DNA of 64,000 bases from Rhizobiaceae bacterium (GTDB lineage: Bacteria > Pseudomonadota > Alphaproteobacteria > Rhizobiales > Rhizobiaceae): positions 1-64,000 of the forward strand of contig JARGOF010000008.1 of assembly GCA_029212415.1 (NCBI GenBank), given 5' to 3'. The position numbers were made by a program, and so were the translations under genes. Within the stretch, counting starts at the first letter, position 1. Each line of letters starts with the position of its first letter. This document shows, in pieces, positions 36,113-45,482 of this stretch. The notes beneath the pieces were generated by a model. It had not been told where the DNA came from, ran no database searches, and worked only from the letters and a program-made list of their open reading frames with translations.

Positions 36113-37414
36113 ATGTTGGGCACCCGTTTTCTCGAACGCCTTGTTCGCCACATCATTCAAATCGGTAATCTGACGATCACCTTTGCCGACGGGGTAAATA
36201 TCCACATAGGCGATGGTTCTGGCCCGCCGGTTCACCTGCGCTTCAAGAGCTCTGAGGCCGAGAGAGCGGTCGCATTCGATCCCGGTCTGAAACTCGGCGA
36301 ATGCTACATGGACGGAGACATCGAGTTTCTGGAAGGTGACATTCTCAAGCTTCTCGAAATGGTTTTCACAAATGCCAAGGGAGATGTCATAGCGACCTCA
36401 CCCTGGTTGACATTCGTCGAGCGCGCAAGGCGAGTTGCCTACCATATCATGGACTGGAACACGCTGCGGAAATCGCGGTCAAATGTTCAGCATCACTATG
36501 ATCTGTCCGGCGCGCTCTATGATCTTTTCCTTGATCCCGACAGGCAATATTCCTGTGCGTATTTTGAAGATCCCTCAATGGATCTCGAGCAGGCGCAGCT
36601 GGCAAAAAAACGCCATATCGCGTCAAAACTGATCATGGACCGGGAAAATCTGAAAGTGCTGGATATTGGTTCGGGCTGGGGTGGCATGGGGTTGCATCTG
36701 GCCCGCCAGTTCAACGCAAGGGTCACAGGCGTTACCCTTTCGGACGAGCAATTTACAATGTCCAATCAGCGGGCACGCGAAGACGGCTTCAGCGGACAAG
36801 TGGACTTCAAGTTGCTGGATTACCGCAATCTGGAGGAAACCTACGACCGTATCGTATCCGTCGGCATGTTCGAGCATGTCGGCACCAAACATTATGCAAC
36901 CTATTTCAACAAATGCGCTGCCATGCTCAACCCCGACGGCGTCATGCTGCTGCATACGATTGGCCAGTTTTCCGGGCCCACCCCCACCAATCCATTCATC
37001 AAGAAGCACATCTTTCCCGGTGGGCATATCCCTTCCCTTTCGCAAATCGTGCCATCCATAGAACGTGCAGGGTTGGTGATCACCGATATCGAAGTGCTGA
37101 GATTCCATTATGCAGAAACGTTGAAAGCATGGCGGTCACGTTTTCTGGATCATTGGGATGAGGCAAAAGCGCTCTATGACGAGCGTTTCTGCAGGATGTG
37201 GGATTTTTATCTCGCCTCATCCGAAGCATCTTTCCGCTGGCAGGACCTGGAGGTCTTCCAGATACAATTGGCCCACCGGATGGACGCCGTGCCGATGACC
37301 CGGGATTATATCGGTAAAAACGGGCACGTGCCGCATCGCGCAAAGAAGGCCAGTGCATCTGCGAAAAAGAAGCTCAAAACGGCGCCCGACAAGGCCAGAC
37401 AACGGCGGCATTGA
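36113..37414 (+). CDS. cfa: Cyclopropane-fatty-acyl-phospholipid synthase family methyltransferase
   Basis: A 433-residue SAM-dependent enzyme that adds a methylene bridge to unsaturated acyl chains of membrane lipids. The N-terminal lipid-binding domain (about 1-130) is followed by SNVQHHYDLSGALYDLFLD, VLDIGSGWGGMGLHLA (SAM site), and VGMFEHVGTKHYATYF with the catalytic-region Glu/His; the C-terminal helical part ends in a Lys-rich tail. The ATG at 36113 is preferred because GGGG lies upstream; the ATG at 36098 has no site. Rhizobial genomes often have several cfa paralogues, so this may not be the main one. Confidence 0.9.
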   Translation: MLGTRFLERLVRHIIQIGNLTITFADGVNIHIGDGSGPPVHLRFKSSEAERAVAFDPGLKLGECYMDGDIEFLEGDILKLLEMVFTNAKGDVIATSPWLTFVERARRVAYHIMDWNTLRKSRSNVQHHYDLSGALYDLFLDPDRQYSCAYFEDPSMDLEQAQLAKKRHIASKLIMDRENLKVLDIGSGWGGMGLHLARQFNARVTGVTLSDEQFTMSNQRAREDGFSGQVDFKLLDYRNLEETYDRIVSVGMFEHVGTKHYATYFNKCAAMLNPDGVMLLHTIGQFSGPTPTNPFIKKHIFPGGHIPSLSQIVPSIERAGLVITDIEVLRFHYAETLKAWRSRFLDHWDEAKALYDERFCRMWDFYLASSEASFRWQDLEVFQIQLAHRMDAVPMTRDYIGKNGHVPHRAKKASASAKKKLKTAPDKARQRRH

Positions 37415-37601
37415 TTCCCTTTCGAGAGTCAAACAGAATCAGGTATCATCGTCCTTTTCCACAAGTGGCTTGTGGAGAATGTGTGTGGTGGCACGAATTG
37501 CGCATGACTTGCCAATTAGCGATTCATATATCGGCTCATTGAGTCTATAGCTGCCCGACAGATTCATGGCTCCGTACGCGGATTGAAACAGAAAGACAGT
37601 G

Positions 37602-39128
37602 ATGAGCGATCCGGCGAGAAAATATGGCGCGGCTGATAATGACGACGGTGGCAGTCTTTATCGCGAAACTCCTGGAAATATTGAAGCAGAACAGGCTCTT
37701 CTTGGTGCCATTCTCGTCAATAATGACGCCTATTATCGCGTATCGGATTTTCTGAAGCCGGGGCATCTGCATGAGCCCTTGCACCGCAAGATATTCGAGG
37801 TCGCCGGCGACATCATTCGCATGGGCAAAACCGCCAACCCGATCACCATCAAGACATTCCTGCCCGCTGATGAAAAAGTCGGCGATATGACGGTGGCTCA
37901 ATATCTTGCACGCCTGGCCGCCGAGGCCGTCACCATCATCAATGCCGAAGACTATGGCCGAGCTGTCTATGACCTGGCATTGCGCCGGTCACTGATCACC
38001 ATCGGTGAGGACATGGTCAACATCGCCTATGATGCGCCGTTGGACATGCCCCCGCAAAACCAGATCGAAGACGCTGAACGTCGGCTTTTTGAACTGGCCG
38101 AAACCGGGCGTTACGATGGTGGCTTTCAGTCCTTCAATGATGCGGTTGCATTGGCCATCGACATGGCGGGAGCGGCCTATCAGCGGGACGGCGGTCTTTC
38201 CGGAACATCGACGGGTATCAAAACACTTGATGCCAAAATGGGCGGGCTGCAATCGTCCGACCTTATCATTCTGGCCGGTCGTCCCGGCATGGGCAAAACA
38301 TCTTTGGCAACCAATATTGCCTATAATATCGCGAAAGCCTACCGACCCGAAGTTCAGGCGGATGGCTCCACCAAGGCCGTCAATGGCGGCGTTGTCGGTT
38401 TCTATTCGCTGGAAATGTCATCTGAACAATTGGCAACCCGTATTATTTCCGAGCAAACCGAAATTTCATCATCCAAGATCCGGCGCGGTGAAATCACCGA
38501 GGCCGATTTTGAATTGCTGGTCGGTTGTTCTCAGGAGATGCAGAAGGTCCCGTTCTACATCGACCAGACGGGTGGTATTTCCATCGCTCAGTTGTCAGCC
38601 CGTGCGCGGCGTCTGAAACGCCAGCGTGGCCTGGACCTCCTGGTGGTTGACTATGTTCAGTTGATGACCGGATCCAAGAAGGCGGGTGAAAACCGCGTTC
38701 AGGAAATCACCGAGATCACGACCGGCCTGAAGGCGCTGGGCAAGGAGCTCCAGGTTCCAATCCTTGCGCTGTCTCAGCTGTCACGTCAGGTGGAAAACCG
38801 CGAAGACAAACGCCCGCAACTCTCCGACTTGCGTGAATCGGGCTCCATCGAGCAGGACGCCGACGTGGTGCTTTTCGTGTTTCGCGAAGAATATTATATC
38901 AACAATACGGAACCACGCCGGTCGCCGGAAGAAGTTGCCGCCGATATCAAGACCGAGGAATATTTGCGGTGGGAAGAGCAGATGGCCCGGGTCAAAGGTC
39001 TGGCCGATGTCATCATCGCCAAACAACGCCACGGTCCGACCGGCACCGTAACGCTTGGCTTCACCGCCGAATATACGCGCTTTGCTGATCTGGCAGACAA
39101 TTCCTACCAGCAATACAGCCATGAATAA
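37602..39128 (+). CDS. dnaB: Replicative DNA helicase
   Basis: A 508-residue ring helicase that unwinds the chromosome ahead of the replisome. The N-terminal DnaB domain (NIEAEQALLGAILVNNDAYY) is followed by the RecA-like domain with Walker A AGRPGMGKTS (about 225-234), the H1a DGxx region, LDLLVVDYVQLM (Walker B), QVPILALSQLSRQVE and the Arg-finger region EQDADVVLFVFREEYY. The C-terminus KQRHGPTGTVTLGF is standard. ATG 37602 follows an in-frame GTG at 37599. The 187-bp gap after cfa contains a 7-bp hairpin at 37459-37475. The stop overlaps the alr start. Confidence 0.97.
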   Translation: MSDPARKYGAADNDDGGSLYRETPGNIEAEQALLGAILVNNDAYYRVSDFLKPGHLHEPLHRKIFEVAGDIIRMGKTANPITIKTFLPADEKVGDMTVAQYLARLAAEAVTIINAEDYGRAVYDLALRRSLITIGEDMVNIAYDAPLDMPPQNQIEDAERRLFELAETGRYDGGFQSFNDAVALAIDMAGAAYQRDGGLSGTSTGIKTLDAKMGGLQSSDLIILAGRPGMGKTSLATNIAYNIAKAYRPEVQADGSTKAVNGGVVGFYSLEMSSEQLATRIISEQTEISSSKIRRGEITEADFELLVGCSQEMQKVPFYIDQTGGISIAQLSARARRLKRQRGLDLLVVDYVQLMTGSKKAGENRVQEITEITTGLKALGKELQVPILALSQLSRQVENREDKRPQLSDLRESGSIEQDADVVLFVFREEYYINNTEPRRSPEEVAADIKTEEYLRWEEQMARVKGLADVIIAKQRHGPTGTVTLGFTAEYTRFADLADNSYQQYSHE

Positions 39129-40330
39129 TGGTCCGGAATAATTTGGAAAATTCATCGACAGAAGAACCGGACCGCTTTGATGGGTCTGCAGATGAGAGCT
39201 ATGGCGCCCGCCTGATCATCAACATCGATGCACTGGTGGAAAACTGGCAGGCCATGCGGGCATTGTCGGCACCTGCCCGCTGTGCCGCCGTGATCAAAGC
39301 TGATGCTTACGGACTTGGCGCCACGCCGGCTGCTGCTGCCCTCTACAAGGCCGGCTGTCGCGATTTTTTCGTCGCAACAGCACGTGAGGGCGCCGAGGTC
39401 CGCCTACAGGCGCCCGAAGCTCGCATCTTCGTGATGAATTGCATTTTACCGGGAATAGAAGCGCAATGCCGTGCCGCAGACCTTGTTCCGGTTCTGGCAT
39501 CGATGGAACATATCGCCCAGTGGACGTCCCTTTGTATTGCCCATGGCGATCACCCCTGCGCTCTGCAGGTCGACACGGGCATGAACCGGTTGGGAATCAC
39601 CCAGGATGAAGCGCTGGTACTGGCAAATGATGTCACCCGGCCGGCAGGGTTTTCTCCCGTCCTGGTGATGAGCCATCTTGCTTGCGGTGACCAGCCGGAC
39701 CACCCGCTCAATAGGCAACAATTGGAACACTTTCAAACAGTTGCAGCCGCTTTCCCAGATGTTGAATCAAGCTTTTGCAATTCGGCCGGCATTCGGCTCG
39801 GCAAGGATTACCTTTTTGATCTGACGCGGCCCGGCATTTCACTTTATGGCGGCTCCACTGGAGACAGTGACAGCAGATCCACCAGACCGGTGGTGACTGC
39901 GGAGGCCAGAATCGTCGATATCCGCCAGGCCAGCAAGGGTGAAACCGTCAGCTACGGCGCAGCAGAGACGCTGGAACGCGACAGCACGATTGCCGTATGC
40001 TCAATTGGCTATGCGGATGGCTATTTGCGGTCCCTGTCGGGTGCTGGCGTTCCCATGCGCAGCGTTCGTGACAGCGGGGCCTGCGGATTTGCCAAAGGCA
40101 TGCGCTTGCCTGTTCTTGGATGTGTCACCATGGACCTGACAGCTTTTGATATCACCGATCTTCCGACGGGATCGCTTGTGCCGGGCGATTTCATTGAATT
40201 GTTCGGCCCTAACATCAATATAGATGACGTTGCTGCTGTCGGCGGCACAATCGGCTATGAAATACTGACTGCGATGGGAAAGCGTTATCAGCGATTCTAC
40301 GTCAACAACACGAGAGAAGATATGTCCTGA
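39128..40330 (+). CDS. alr: Alanine racemase
   Basis: A 400-residue PLP enzyme that interconverts L- and D-alanine for peptidoglycan. The PLP lysine is Lys57 in AVIKADAYGLG, and the second catalytic tyrosine is in SIGYADGYLRSL. A non-conserved 25-residue N-terminal extension precedes the TIM barrel (ARLIINIDALVENWQ). Overlaps dnaB by one base and radA by one base, so dnaB-alr-radA are translationally coupled. Biosynthetic Alr is more likely than the catabolic DadX because no dadA is nearby. Confidence 0.95.
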   Translation: MVRNNLENSSTEEPDRFDGSADESYGARLIINIDALVENWQAMRALSAPARCAAVIKADAYGLGATPAAAALYKAGCRDFFVATAREGAEVRLQAPEARIFVMNCILPGIEAQCRAADLVPVLASMEHIAQWTSLCIAHGDHPCALQVDTGMNRLGITQDEALVLANDVTRPAGFSPVLVMSHLACGDQPDHPLNRQQLEHFQTVAAAFPDVESSFCNSAGIRLGKDYLFDLTRPGISLYGGSTGDSDSRSTRPVVTAEARIVDIRQASKGETVSYGAAETLERDSTIAVCSIGYADGYLRSLSGAGVPMRSVRDSGACGFAKGMRLPVLGCVTMDLTAFDITDLPTGSLVPGDFIELFGPNINIDDVAAVGGTIGYEILTAMGKRYQRFYVNNTREDMS

Positions 40331-41730
40331 TGGCGCGCGCAAAGACCCAATTCGTCTGCCAGAACTGCGGAACGGTTCATTCGCGCTGGGCGGGCAAATG
40401 CGACGGCTGCGGCGAATGGAACACCATTGTAGAGGACGACCCCACCGGCGCTGTCGGCAGGGGGCCGGGAAAACAGCATAAAAAGGGCAAACCCGTCGCG
40501 TTGACATCGCTGTCCGGCGACATTGAAGATGCGCCCAGAATTCAGACCGGCATTGAAGAGCTTGACCGGGCAACCGGTGGCGGCTTTGTGCGCGGTTCGG
40601 CCCTGCTGGTGGGTGGCGATCCGGGGATCGGCAAATCGACCCTGCTGATGCAAGCGGCTGCAGCTCTGGCAAGACGCTCGCATCGCGTGATCTATGTGTC
40701 CGGCGAAGAGGCGGTGGCACAAATACGCTTGCGTGCAAAACGCCTCGGCGCCGCCGACACAGACGTTCTGCTTGCAGCCGAAACCAATGTTGAAGACATT
40801 CTGGCGACCTTGGCACAGGACAAACGACCGGATCTGGTGATCATTGATTCCATTCAGACCCTTTGGAGCGATGTCGCCGATTCCGCTCCCGGAACCGTCA
40901 CACAGGTGCGCATCGGCACCCATGCAATGATTCGTTTCGCCAAGAAGACCGGCGCTGCCATCGTGCTGGTTGGCCATGTCACCAAGGAAGGTCAGATTGC
41001 CGGGCCGCGCGTGATCGAACATATGGTGGATGCGGTGCTTTATTTCGAAGGCGACCGCGGACACCACTACAGGATTTTGCGCACCGTCAAAAATCGTTTC
41101 GGACCGACCGATGAAATCGGCGTATTTGAAATGTCGGACGGTGGGCTGCGTGAAGTGTCCAATCCATCTGAACTGTTTTTGGGTGAACGAAACGACAAGG
41201 CGCCCGGAGCAGCTGTCTTTGCCGGTATCGAGGGCACCCGCCCTATTCTGGTGGAAGTGCAGGCATTGGTTGCCCCCTCGTCGCTGGGAACCCCGCGCAG
41301 AGCGGTTGTCGGATGGGATTCAGCCCGCTTGTCGATGATCCTGGCCGTACTCGAAGCCCATTGCGGCATTCGCCTTGGTCAGCACGACGTTTATCTGAAT
41401 GTGGCAGGCGGATACCGTATTTCGGAGCCGGCAGCGGACATGGCGGTGGCTTCTGCACTGGTTTCATCACTGGCCGGACTTGCTCTTCCCGCCGATTGCG
41501 TCTATTTCGGCGAGATAAGCCTGTCAGGTGCTGTTCGGCCGGTAGCACATACGGGCCAGCGCCTTAAAGAGGCTGAAAAATTGGGATTTGGGCAAGCTGT
41601 GTTTCCCCAGGGCTCGGCGGACCTGCCGAAAGGTGGTTCCGGAAACTGGAAAACAGTCAATGCGCTTCCGGATCTTGTTGCGAGTATTGCCGGCTCCAAG
41701 GTAAAACTCGATCAGGATGAAGACGAATAG
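40330..41730 (+). CDS. radA: DNA repair protein RadA
   Basis: A 466-residue RecA-like helicase that drives branch migration in recombination repair. The C4 zinc finger has Cys10, 13, 24 and 27 (CQNCG, CDGCG). Walker A GGDPGIGKST is at 95-104, the RadA-specific KNRFGPTDEIGVFEM follows about residue 255, and a C-terminal Lon-protease-like domain covers about 285-455 (LNVAGGYRISEPAADMAVA). Shares its start with the alr stop. It ends 54 bp before cvpA. Confidence 0.97.
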   Translation: MARAKTQFVCQNCGTVHSRWAGKCDGCGEWNTIVEDDPTGAVGRGPGKQHKKGKPVALTSLSGDIEDAPRIQTGIEELDRATGGGFVRGSALLVGGDPGIGKSTLLMQAAAALARRSHRVIYVSGEEAVAQIRLRAKRLGAADTDVLLAAETNVEDILATLAQDKRPDLVIIDSIQTLWSDVADSAPGTVTQVRIGTHAMIRFAKKTGAAIVLVGHVTKEGQIAGPRVIEHMVDAVLYFEGDRGHHYRILRTVKNRFGPTDEIGVFEMSDGGLREVSNPSELFLGERNDKAPGAAVFAGIEGTRPILVEVQALVAPSSLGTPRRAVVGWDSARLSMILAVLEAHCGIRLGQHDVYLNVAGGYRISEPAADMAVASALVSSLAGLALPADCVYFGEISLSGAVRPVAHTGQRLKEAEKLGFGQAVFPQGSADLPKGGSGNWKTVNALPDLVASIAGSKVKLDQDEDE

Positions 41731-41784
41731 TTGATAAATGGAGCGCCGGCTCTCTGGTGAGTCCCGCACTGAGGTTAGATCACA

Positions 41785-42366
41785 ATGCCTATTACCATTC
41801 TGGATGGAATTCTTGTTGGTGTTACCCTGTTTTCGGCGGTGCTTGCCATGGTGCGAGGATTTTCCCGCGAGGTGCTTTCTGTCGCATCCTGGATAGCAGC
41901 AGCCGCTGCCGCCTATACGTTTTATCCGCTGCTTGTGCCGCTCATCATGGACTATGTTTCCAGCGAGAATATTGCGACAGTGGTTTCGGCAGGCATCATT
42001 TTTCTGGTTGCCCTGATCGTCGTCTCCGTGTTGACCATGCGCATCGCCGATTTTGTGATCGACAGTCGCATTGGCGCGCTGGACAGAACCCTGGGTTTTC
42101 TGTTTGGCGCCGCGCGCGGCATATTGCTGGTGGCCGTCGCCGTGTTGTTTTTCAACTGGCTGGTTGCAGGCCCGCAGCAACCGGCCTGGGTTGCCAATGC
42201 CAAATCAAAACCACTGCTGGATTCCATCGGTGAACAGCTGGTCAACATTCTTCCCGAGGATGCCGATTCCACTATTCTGGACAGGCTCAAAGGAATGAGT
42301 GGTGAAGAATCAGGCAGCGATCAGGAGAGCCGCATTCGTGACAAAAACACCTTCAACAGAACCTGA
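41785..42366 (+). CDS. cvpA: CvpA family membrane protein
   Basis: A 193-residue inner-membrane protein with four hydrophobic segments in the first 135 residues and a polar tail. The opening ITILDGILVGVTLFSAVLAM and RGFSREVLSVASWIAAAAAA are diagnostic. CvpA is needed for colicin V export and helps envelope stability in some bacteria; its mechanism is unknown. It lies next to purF, as in E. coli, and overlaps it by 29 bp. Confidence 0.9.
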   Translation: MPITILDGILVGVTLFSAVLAMVRGFSREVLSVASWIAAAAAAYTFYPLLVPLIMDYVSSENIATVVSAGIIFLVALIVVSVLTMRIADFVIDSRIGALDRTLGFLFGAARGILLVAVAVLFFNWLVAGPQQPAWVANAKSKPLLDSIGEQLVNILPEDADSTILDRLKGMSGEESGSDQESRIRDKNTFNRT

Positions 42367-43810
42367 CAATGAGGCCGACGCCTTTCGCGATGAGTGTGGC
42401 GTTTTCGGTATCTTTGGAAAAGTTGATGCCGCCGCAGTTGTAACCCTGGGTTTGCACGCACTGCAGCACCGTGGCCAGGAAGCTGCAGGCATCGTGTCCT
42501 ATGAAACGGATAGCGGCCAGTTCTCCATCGAGCGTCATGTAGGCCTGATCGGTGATACGTTCACCAAACAAGCGGTGCTTGACCGTTTGCCGGGAAGCCG
42601 GGCCATCGGCCATACCCGATATTCGACAACGGGCGGAGAAGGCCTGCGCAATGTGCAGCCGTTTTTTGCGGAATTGGCTGTTGGCGGCTTTGCCATTTCC
42701 CATAATGGCAACATTACCAACGCACTGACAAAACAACGTGAACTGCAAAAGCGTGGCGCCATTTTTTCCTCAACATCCGATACGGAAACATTGCTGCATC
42801 TGATCGCCATGAGCACGCATGATTCCTTCACGGAAAAATTCATCGATGCGATCAAGCAATTGGAGGGTGCCTTTTCACTTGTCGGTCTTTCCGGCAAAAA
42901 GATGGTCGGCGCCCGTGACAGGCTAGGCATCCGCCCGCTGGTGCTCGGTGATCTTGACGGTGCCTATATCCTGGCATCGGAAACCTGCGCGCTGGACATC
43001 ATTGGCGCACGCTATGTGCGCGACATAGCCGCTGGTGAAGTCATCGTCATTTCCGAAGACGGCGCGGAAAGTCATTTTCCCTATGCAAAGACCAATTCCC
43101 GGTTCTGTATTTTCGAGTATGTCTATTTCGCCCGGCCGGATTCAAATATTGAAGGACTGAACGTCTACGAAGTGCGCAAGAGGATTGGTCAGGAACTGGC
43201 GAAGGAAAGCCCGGTCGAAGCAGACATGGTTGTTCCTGTACCCGATTCAGGCACACCAGCGGCCATCGGCTTTTCCCAACAGGCCGGTCTTCCCTTTGAT
43301 CTGGGCATTATCCGCAATCACTACGTGGGCCGCACCTTTATCCAGCCGACAGCGTCGATCAGGAACATGGGCGTCAAATTAAAGCACAATGCCAACAGGG
43401 ATGCGATCAAGGGCAAACGCGTCATTCTGGTGGATGATTCAATTGTTCGCGGCACCACGTCCCAGAAGATCGTCCAGATGGTGCGTGATGCGGGGGCAGC
43501 CGAAGTCCATATGCGTATTGCCTCGCCGCCCACCAGAGCATCGTGTTTCTACGGTGTCGACACACCGGAGACGTCAAACCTTCTTGCGTCACGCCTGTCC
43601 ATTGAAGAGATGAAGGACTTCATCAAGGTCGATTCCCTTTTCTTTGTGTCGATCGACGGTCTTTATCGGGCAGTCAATGAGCCTGGAAGGAACAGCGGCT
43701 GTCCACAATTCTGCGATGCCTGTTTTACCGGCGAATACCCCACAACGCTGCGCGACCGTGACAATACGGATGTCACCCGCAAACTTTCATTGATCTCAAA
43801 ACACGGATAA
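42338..43810 (+). CDS. purF: Amidophosphoribosyltransferase
   Basis: A 490-residue enzyme that makes phosphoribosylamine from PRPP and glutamine, the first committed step of purine synthesis. The catalytic N-terminal cysteine is Cys20 in RDECGVFGIFG, so about 19 residues form a propeptide that should be removed. GLHALQHRGQEAAG is the glutaminase loop, and VILVDDSIVRGTTS the PRPP motif. GTG 42338 with AGGAGAG upstream is preferred; the frame is open earlier, inside cvpA. The ending KLSLISKHG is typical of rhizobia. Confidence 0.96.
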   Translation: MTKTPSTEPDNEADAFRDECGVFGIFGKVDAAAVVTLGLHALQHRGQEAAGIVSYETDSGQFSIERHVGLIGDTFTKQAVLDRLPGSRAIGHTRYSTTGGEGLRNVQPFFAELAVGGFAISHNGNITNALTKQRELQKRGAIFSSTSDTETLLHLIAMSTHDSFTEKFIDAIKQLEGAFSLVGLSGKKMVGARDRLGIRPLVLGDLDGAYILASETCALDIIGARYVRDIAAGEVIVISEDGAESHFPYAKTNSRFCIFEYVYFARPDSNIEGLNVYEVRKRIGQELAKESPVEADMVVPVPDSGTPAAIGFSQQAGLPFDLGIIRNHYVGRTFIQPTASIRNMGVKLKHNANRDAIKGKRVILVDDSIVRGTTSQKIVQMVRDAGAAEVHMRIASPPTRASCFYGVDTPETSNLLASRLSIEEMKDFIKVDSLFFVSIDGLYRAVNEPGRNSGCPQFCDACFTGEYPTTLRDRDNTDVTRKLSLISKHG

Positions 43811-43831
43811 CGAGATCTCCAGATACGGATA

Positions 43832-44575
43832 ATGATGATGATCGACCTGAATGGCCGCATTGCACTGGTGACCGGTGCTTCACGGGGAATTGGCTATTTC
43901 ACGGCCCTGGAACTGGCCAAGGCAGGCGCGCATGTCATCGCCGTTGCCCGCACGGTTGGCGGGTTGGAAGAGCTGGACGATGAAATCAAGGCGGTCAATG
44001 GCACGGCAACGCTGGTGCCGCAGGATCTGCTGGACATGAAGGCGATCGACAAATTGGGCGGAGCCATCCATGAGCGGTGGCAGAAGCTGGATATTCTGGT
44101 CGCCAATGCCGGTATCCTCGGTCCATTGTCACCGGTCGGCCATTATGAAGCCAAGGCATTTGAAAAGGTGATGACCATGAATGTCACGTCGACATGGCGC
44201 ATCATCCGCTCGGTTGAACCCCTGCTGCAAAAGTCCGATGCCGGCAGAGCCATCATCCTGTCGTCCGGTGCGGCCCACAATTGCCGCCCTTTCTGGGGTG
44301 CCTATTCGGCGAGCAAGGCGGCTGTTGAGGCGCTGGCGCGCTGCTGGGCGGCGGAAACAGAAAACTCGCCGCTGCGGGTCAATTGTGTCAATCCCGGCGG
44401 CACACGCACCGCCATGCGCGCGCTGGCCATGCCCGGGGAGGATCCGATGACCCTGCCCCACCCTTCAACCATTGCTGAAAAGATCATCAGGCTGGCAGAT
44501 CCGCAACTGCTGGAAACCGGCAAGCTTTACGATGTGCAGGAAGACACCTTCAAGACCTACCAGCAGCCCTGTTAG
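43832..44575 (+). CDS. Short-chain dehydrogenase/reductase
   Basis: A 247-residue classical SDR with Rossmann motif TGASRGIG (about 15-22), NAGILGPLSP (about 92-101), Ser in ILSSGAA, and the catalytic pair in AYSASKAAVEALAR. It should oxidise or reduce a carbonyl with NAD(P)H. Three ATG codons in a row (43832, 43835, 43838) can start it. It follows purF by 21 bp, an association conserved across Hyphomicrobiales. The substrate is unknown. Confidence 0.9.
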   Translation: MMMIDLNGRIALVTGASRGIGYFTALELAKAGAHVIAVARTVGGLEELDDEIKAVNGTATLVPQDLLDMKAIDKLGGAIHERWQKLDILVANAGILGPLSPVGHYEAKAFEKVMTMNVTSTWRIIRSVEPLLQKSDAGRAIILSSGAAHNCRPFWGAYSASKAAVEALARCWAAETENSPLRVNCVNPGGTRTAMRALAMPGEDPMTLPHPSTIAEKIIRLADPQLLETGKLYDVQEDTFKTYQQPC

Positions 44576-44909
44576 TCCCTCCTGTTAATCTCCGCACTTT
44601 CTGATTTTTGTAAGAGCCACATTTTTTTCCTCTTCCCATCGGCAGCGATCGGCAGTCCTTTCAACTTGAATCAACCAAATTTACTATATCATTGTTATTG
44701 TTTGCGATTATGCGCACAGCAATGGAGGCTTTTGGCTTTCAATGCAGATTTCGCCTCCGCAGGGACAATGCGATAGCATCAGGATAAATTTTTAGTCATA
44801 TACTTGTCAGATATATGCCTGATAATTATATGGTGGGATATTGCACGTGCGAACACCGAACCGGTCCTGTCCCAGCCGGTTTGTCAATTCTGGGGCTTAG
44901 GGCTATTCG
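44576..44909. other. 334-bp AT-rich intergenic region before padR
   Basis: This gap holds no credible gene. It is clearly richer in A/T than its surroundings, above all at 44690-44850. It contains a CATATA-N9-TATATG dyad and further AT-rich half-sites, and should hold the promoter of the padR-efflux operon. No terminator for the upstream SDR is evident; a T-run at 44620-44630 lacks a stem. Confidence 0.6.
44797..44817. promoter_or_regulatory. Candidate PadR operator (CATATA-N9-TATATG)
   Basis: CATATA (44797-44802) and TATATG (44812-44817) are perfect inverted repeats with a 9-base spacer, overlapped by a second pair TCAG/CTGA (44807-44822). ATAATTAT at about 44822 adds a third dyad. They lie about 95 bp before padR. 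PadR proteins bind AT-rich dyads near their own promoters, so this is a sensible site, unproven. Confidence 0.4.
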
Positions 44910-45464
44910 ATGAACGTACGGACTGTTTGCCTGGCCATTTTGCATTTTTCCGATGCGACCGGCTACGAGATCAAGAAAATGTCGACCGAAGACCGCTTCT
45001 CCTTTTTTGTTGATGCCAGTTTCGGATCGATTTACCCTGCCCTTTCCCGGCTGCAGGATGATGAATGCGTAACGGTCCGCGAGGCCTATGAATCCGGCAA
45101 GCCACCGCGAAAAATATACTCCATCACACCAAAGGGCCGCGAGGAACTGATTGAATCACTCGAAGTGGTTCCACGCGCCGATACTTTCAAATCGGAATTC
45201 ATGTTGACGGCACTTTGTGCGGAACTTGTCAGCGAGGAGACGCTGGTGCGTGCAATAGACAAGCGCATAGCCGACCTTCAGGCAAAAATGAATCTGCTCG
45301 ATCAGGTCAATAGTTGCTGTGCGGACGGACCGCCCGGGATGGCATGGATTTCAGACTATGGGCGCGCGGTCACAGAGGCGAGCCTTCAGCACCTGATCAA
45401 ACACCGGGATGAACTTGTGGCCTGTGCGCGCGCTCCCAAGCGCGCATCCCAGGCTGCAGAATAG
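44910..45464 (+). CDS. PadR family transcriptional regulator
   Basis: A 184-residue winged-helix regulator. The PadR N-terminal domain covers about 1-85 (ATGYEIKKMS, SFGSIYPALSRLQDDECV, RKIYSITPKGREEL), and the C-terminal part is a dimerising helical Vir_act_alpha_C-like region. PadR proteins repress detoxification or efflux genes until a ligand binds. It lies 18 bp ahead of the adaptor gene of an RND pump, so it probably represses the three-gene operon. Ligand unknown. Confidence 0.9.
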   Translation: MNVRTVCLAILHFSDATGYEIKKMSTEDRFSFFVDASFGSIYPALSRLQDDECVTVREAYESGKPPRKIYSITPKGREELIESLEVVPRADTFKSEFMLTALCAELVSEETLVRAIDKRIADLQAKMNLLDQVNSCCADGPPGMAWISDYGRAVTEASLQHLIKHRDELVACARAPKRASQAAE

Positions 45465-45482
45465 AAAACGACAGGAACAGCA

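Noticed and set aside
37459-37475. CCACAAG-TGG-CTTGTGG hairpin after cfa as a terminator
   Set aside because: The stem is 7 bp and is preceded, not followed, by the T-run on the plus strand, so it does not fit an intrinsic terminator for cfa.
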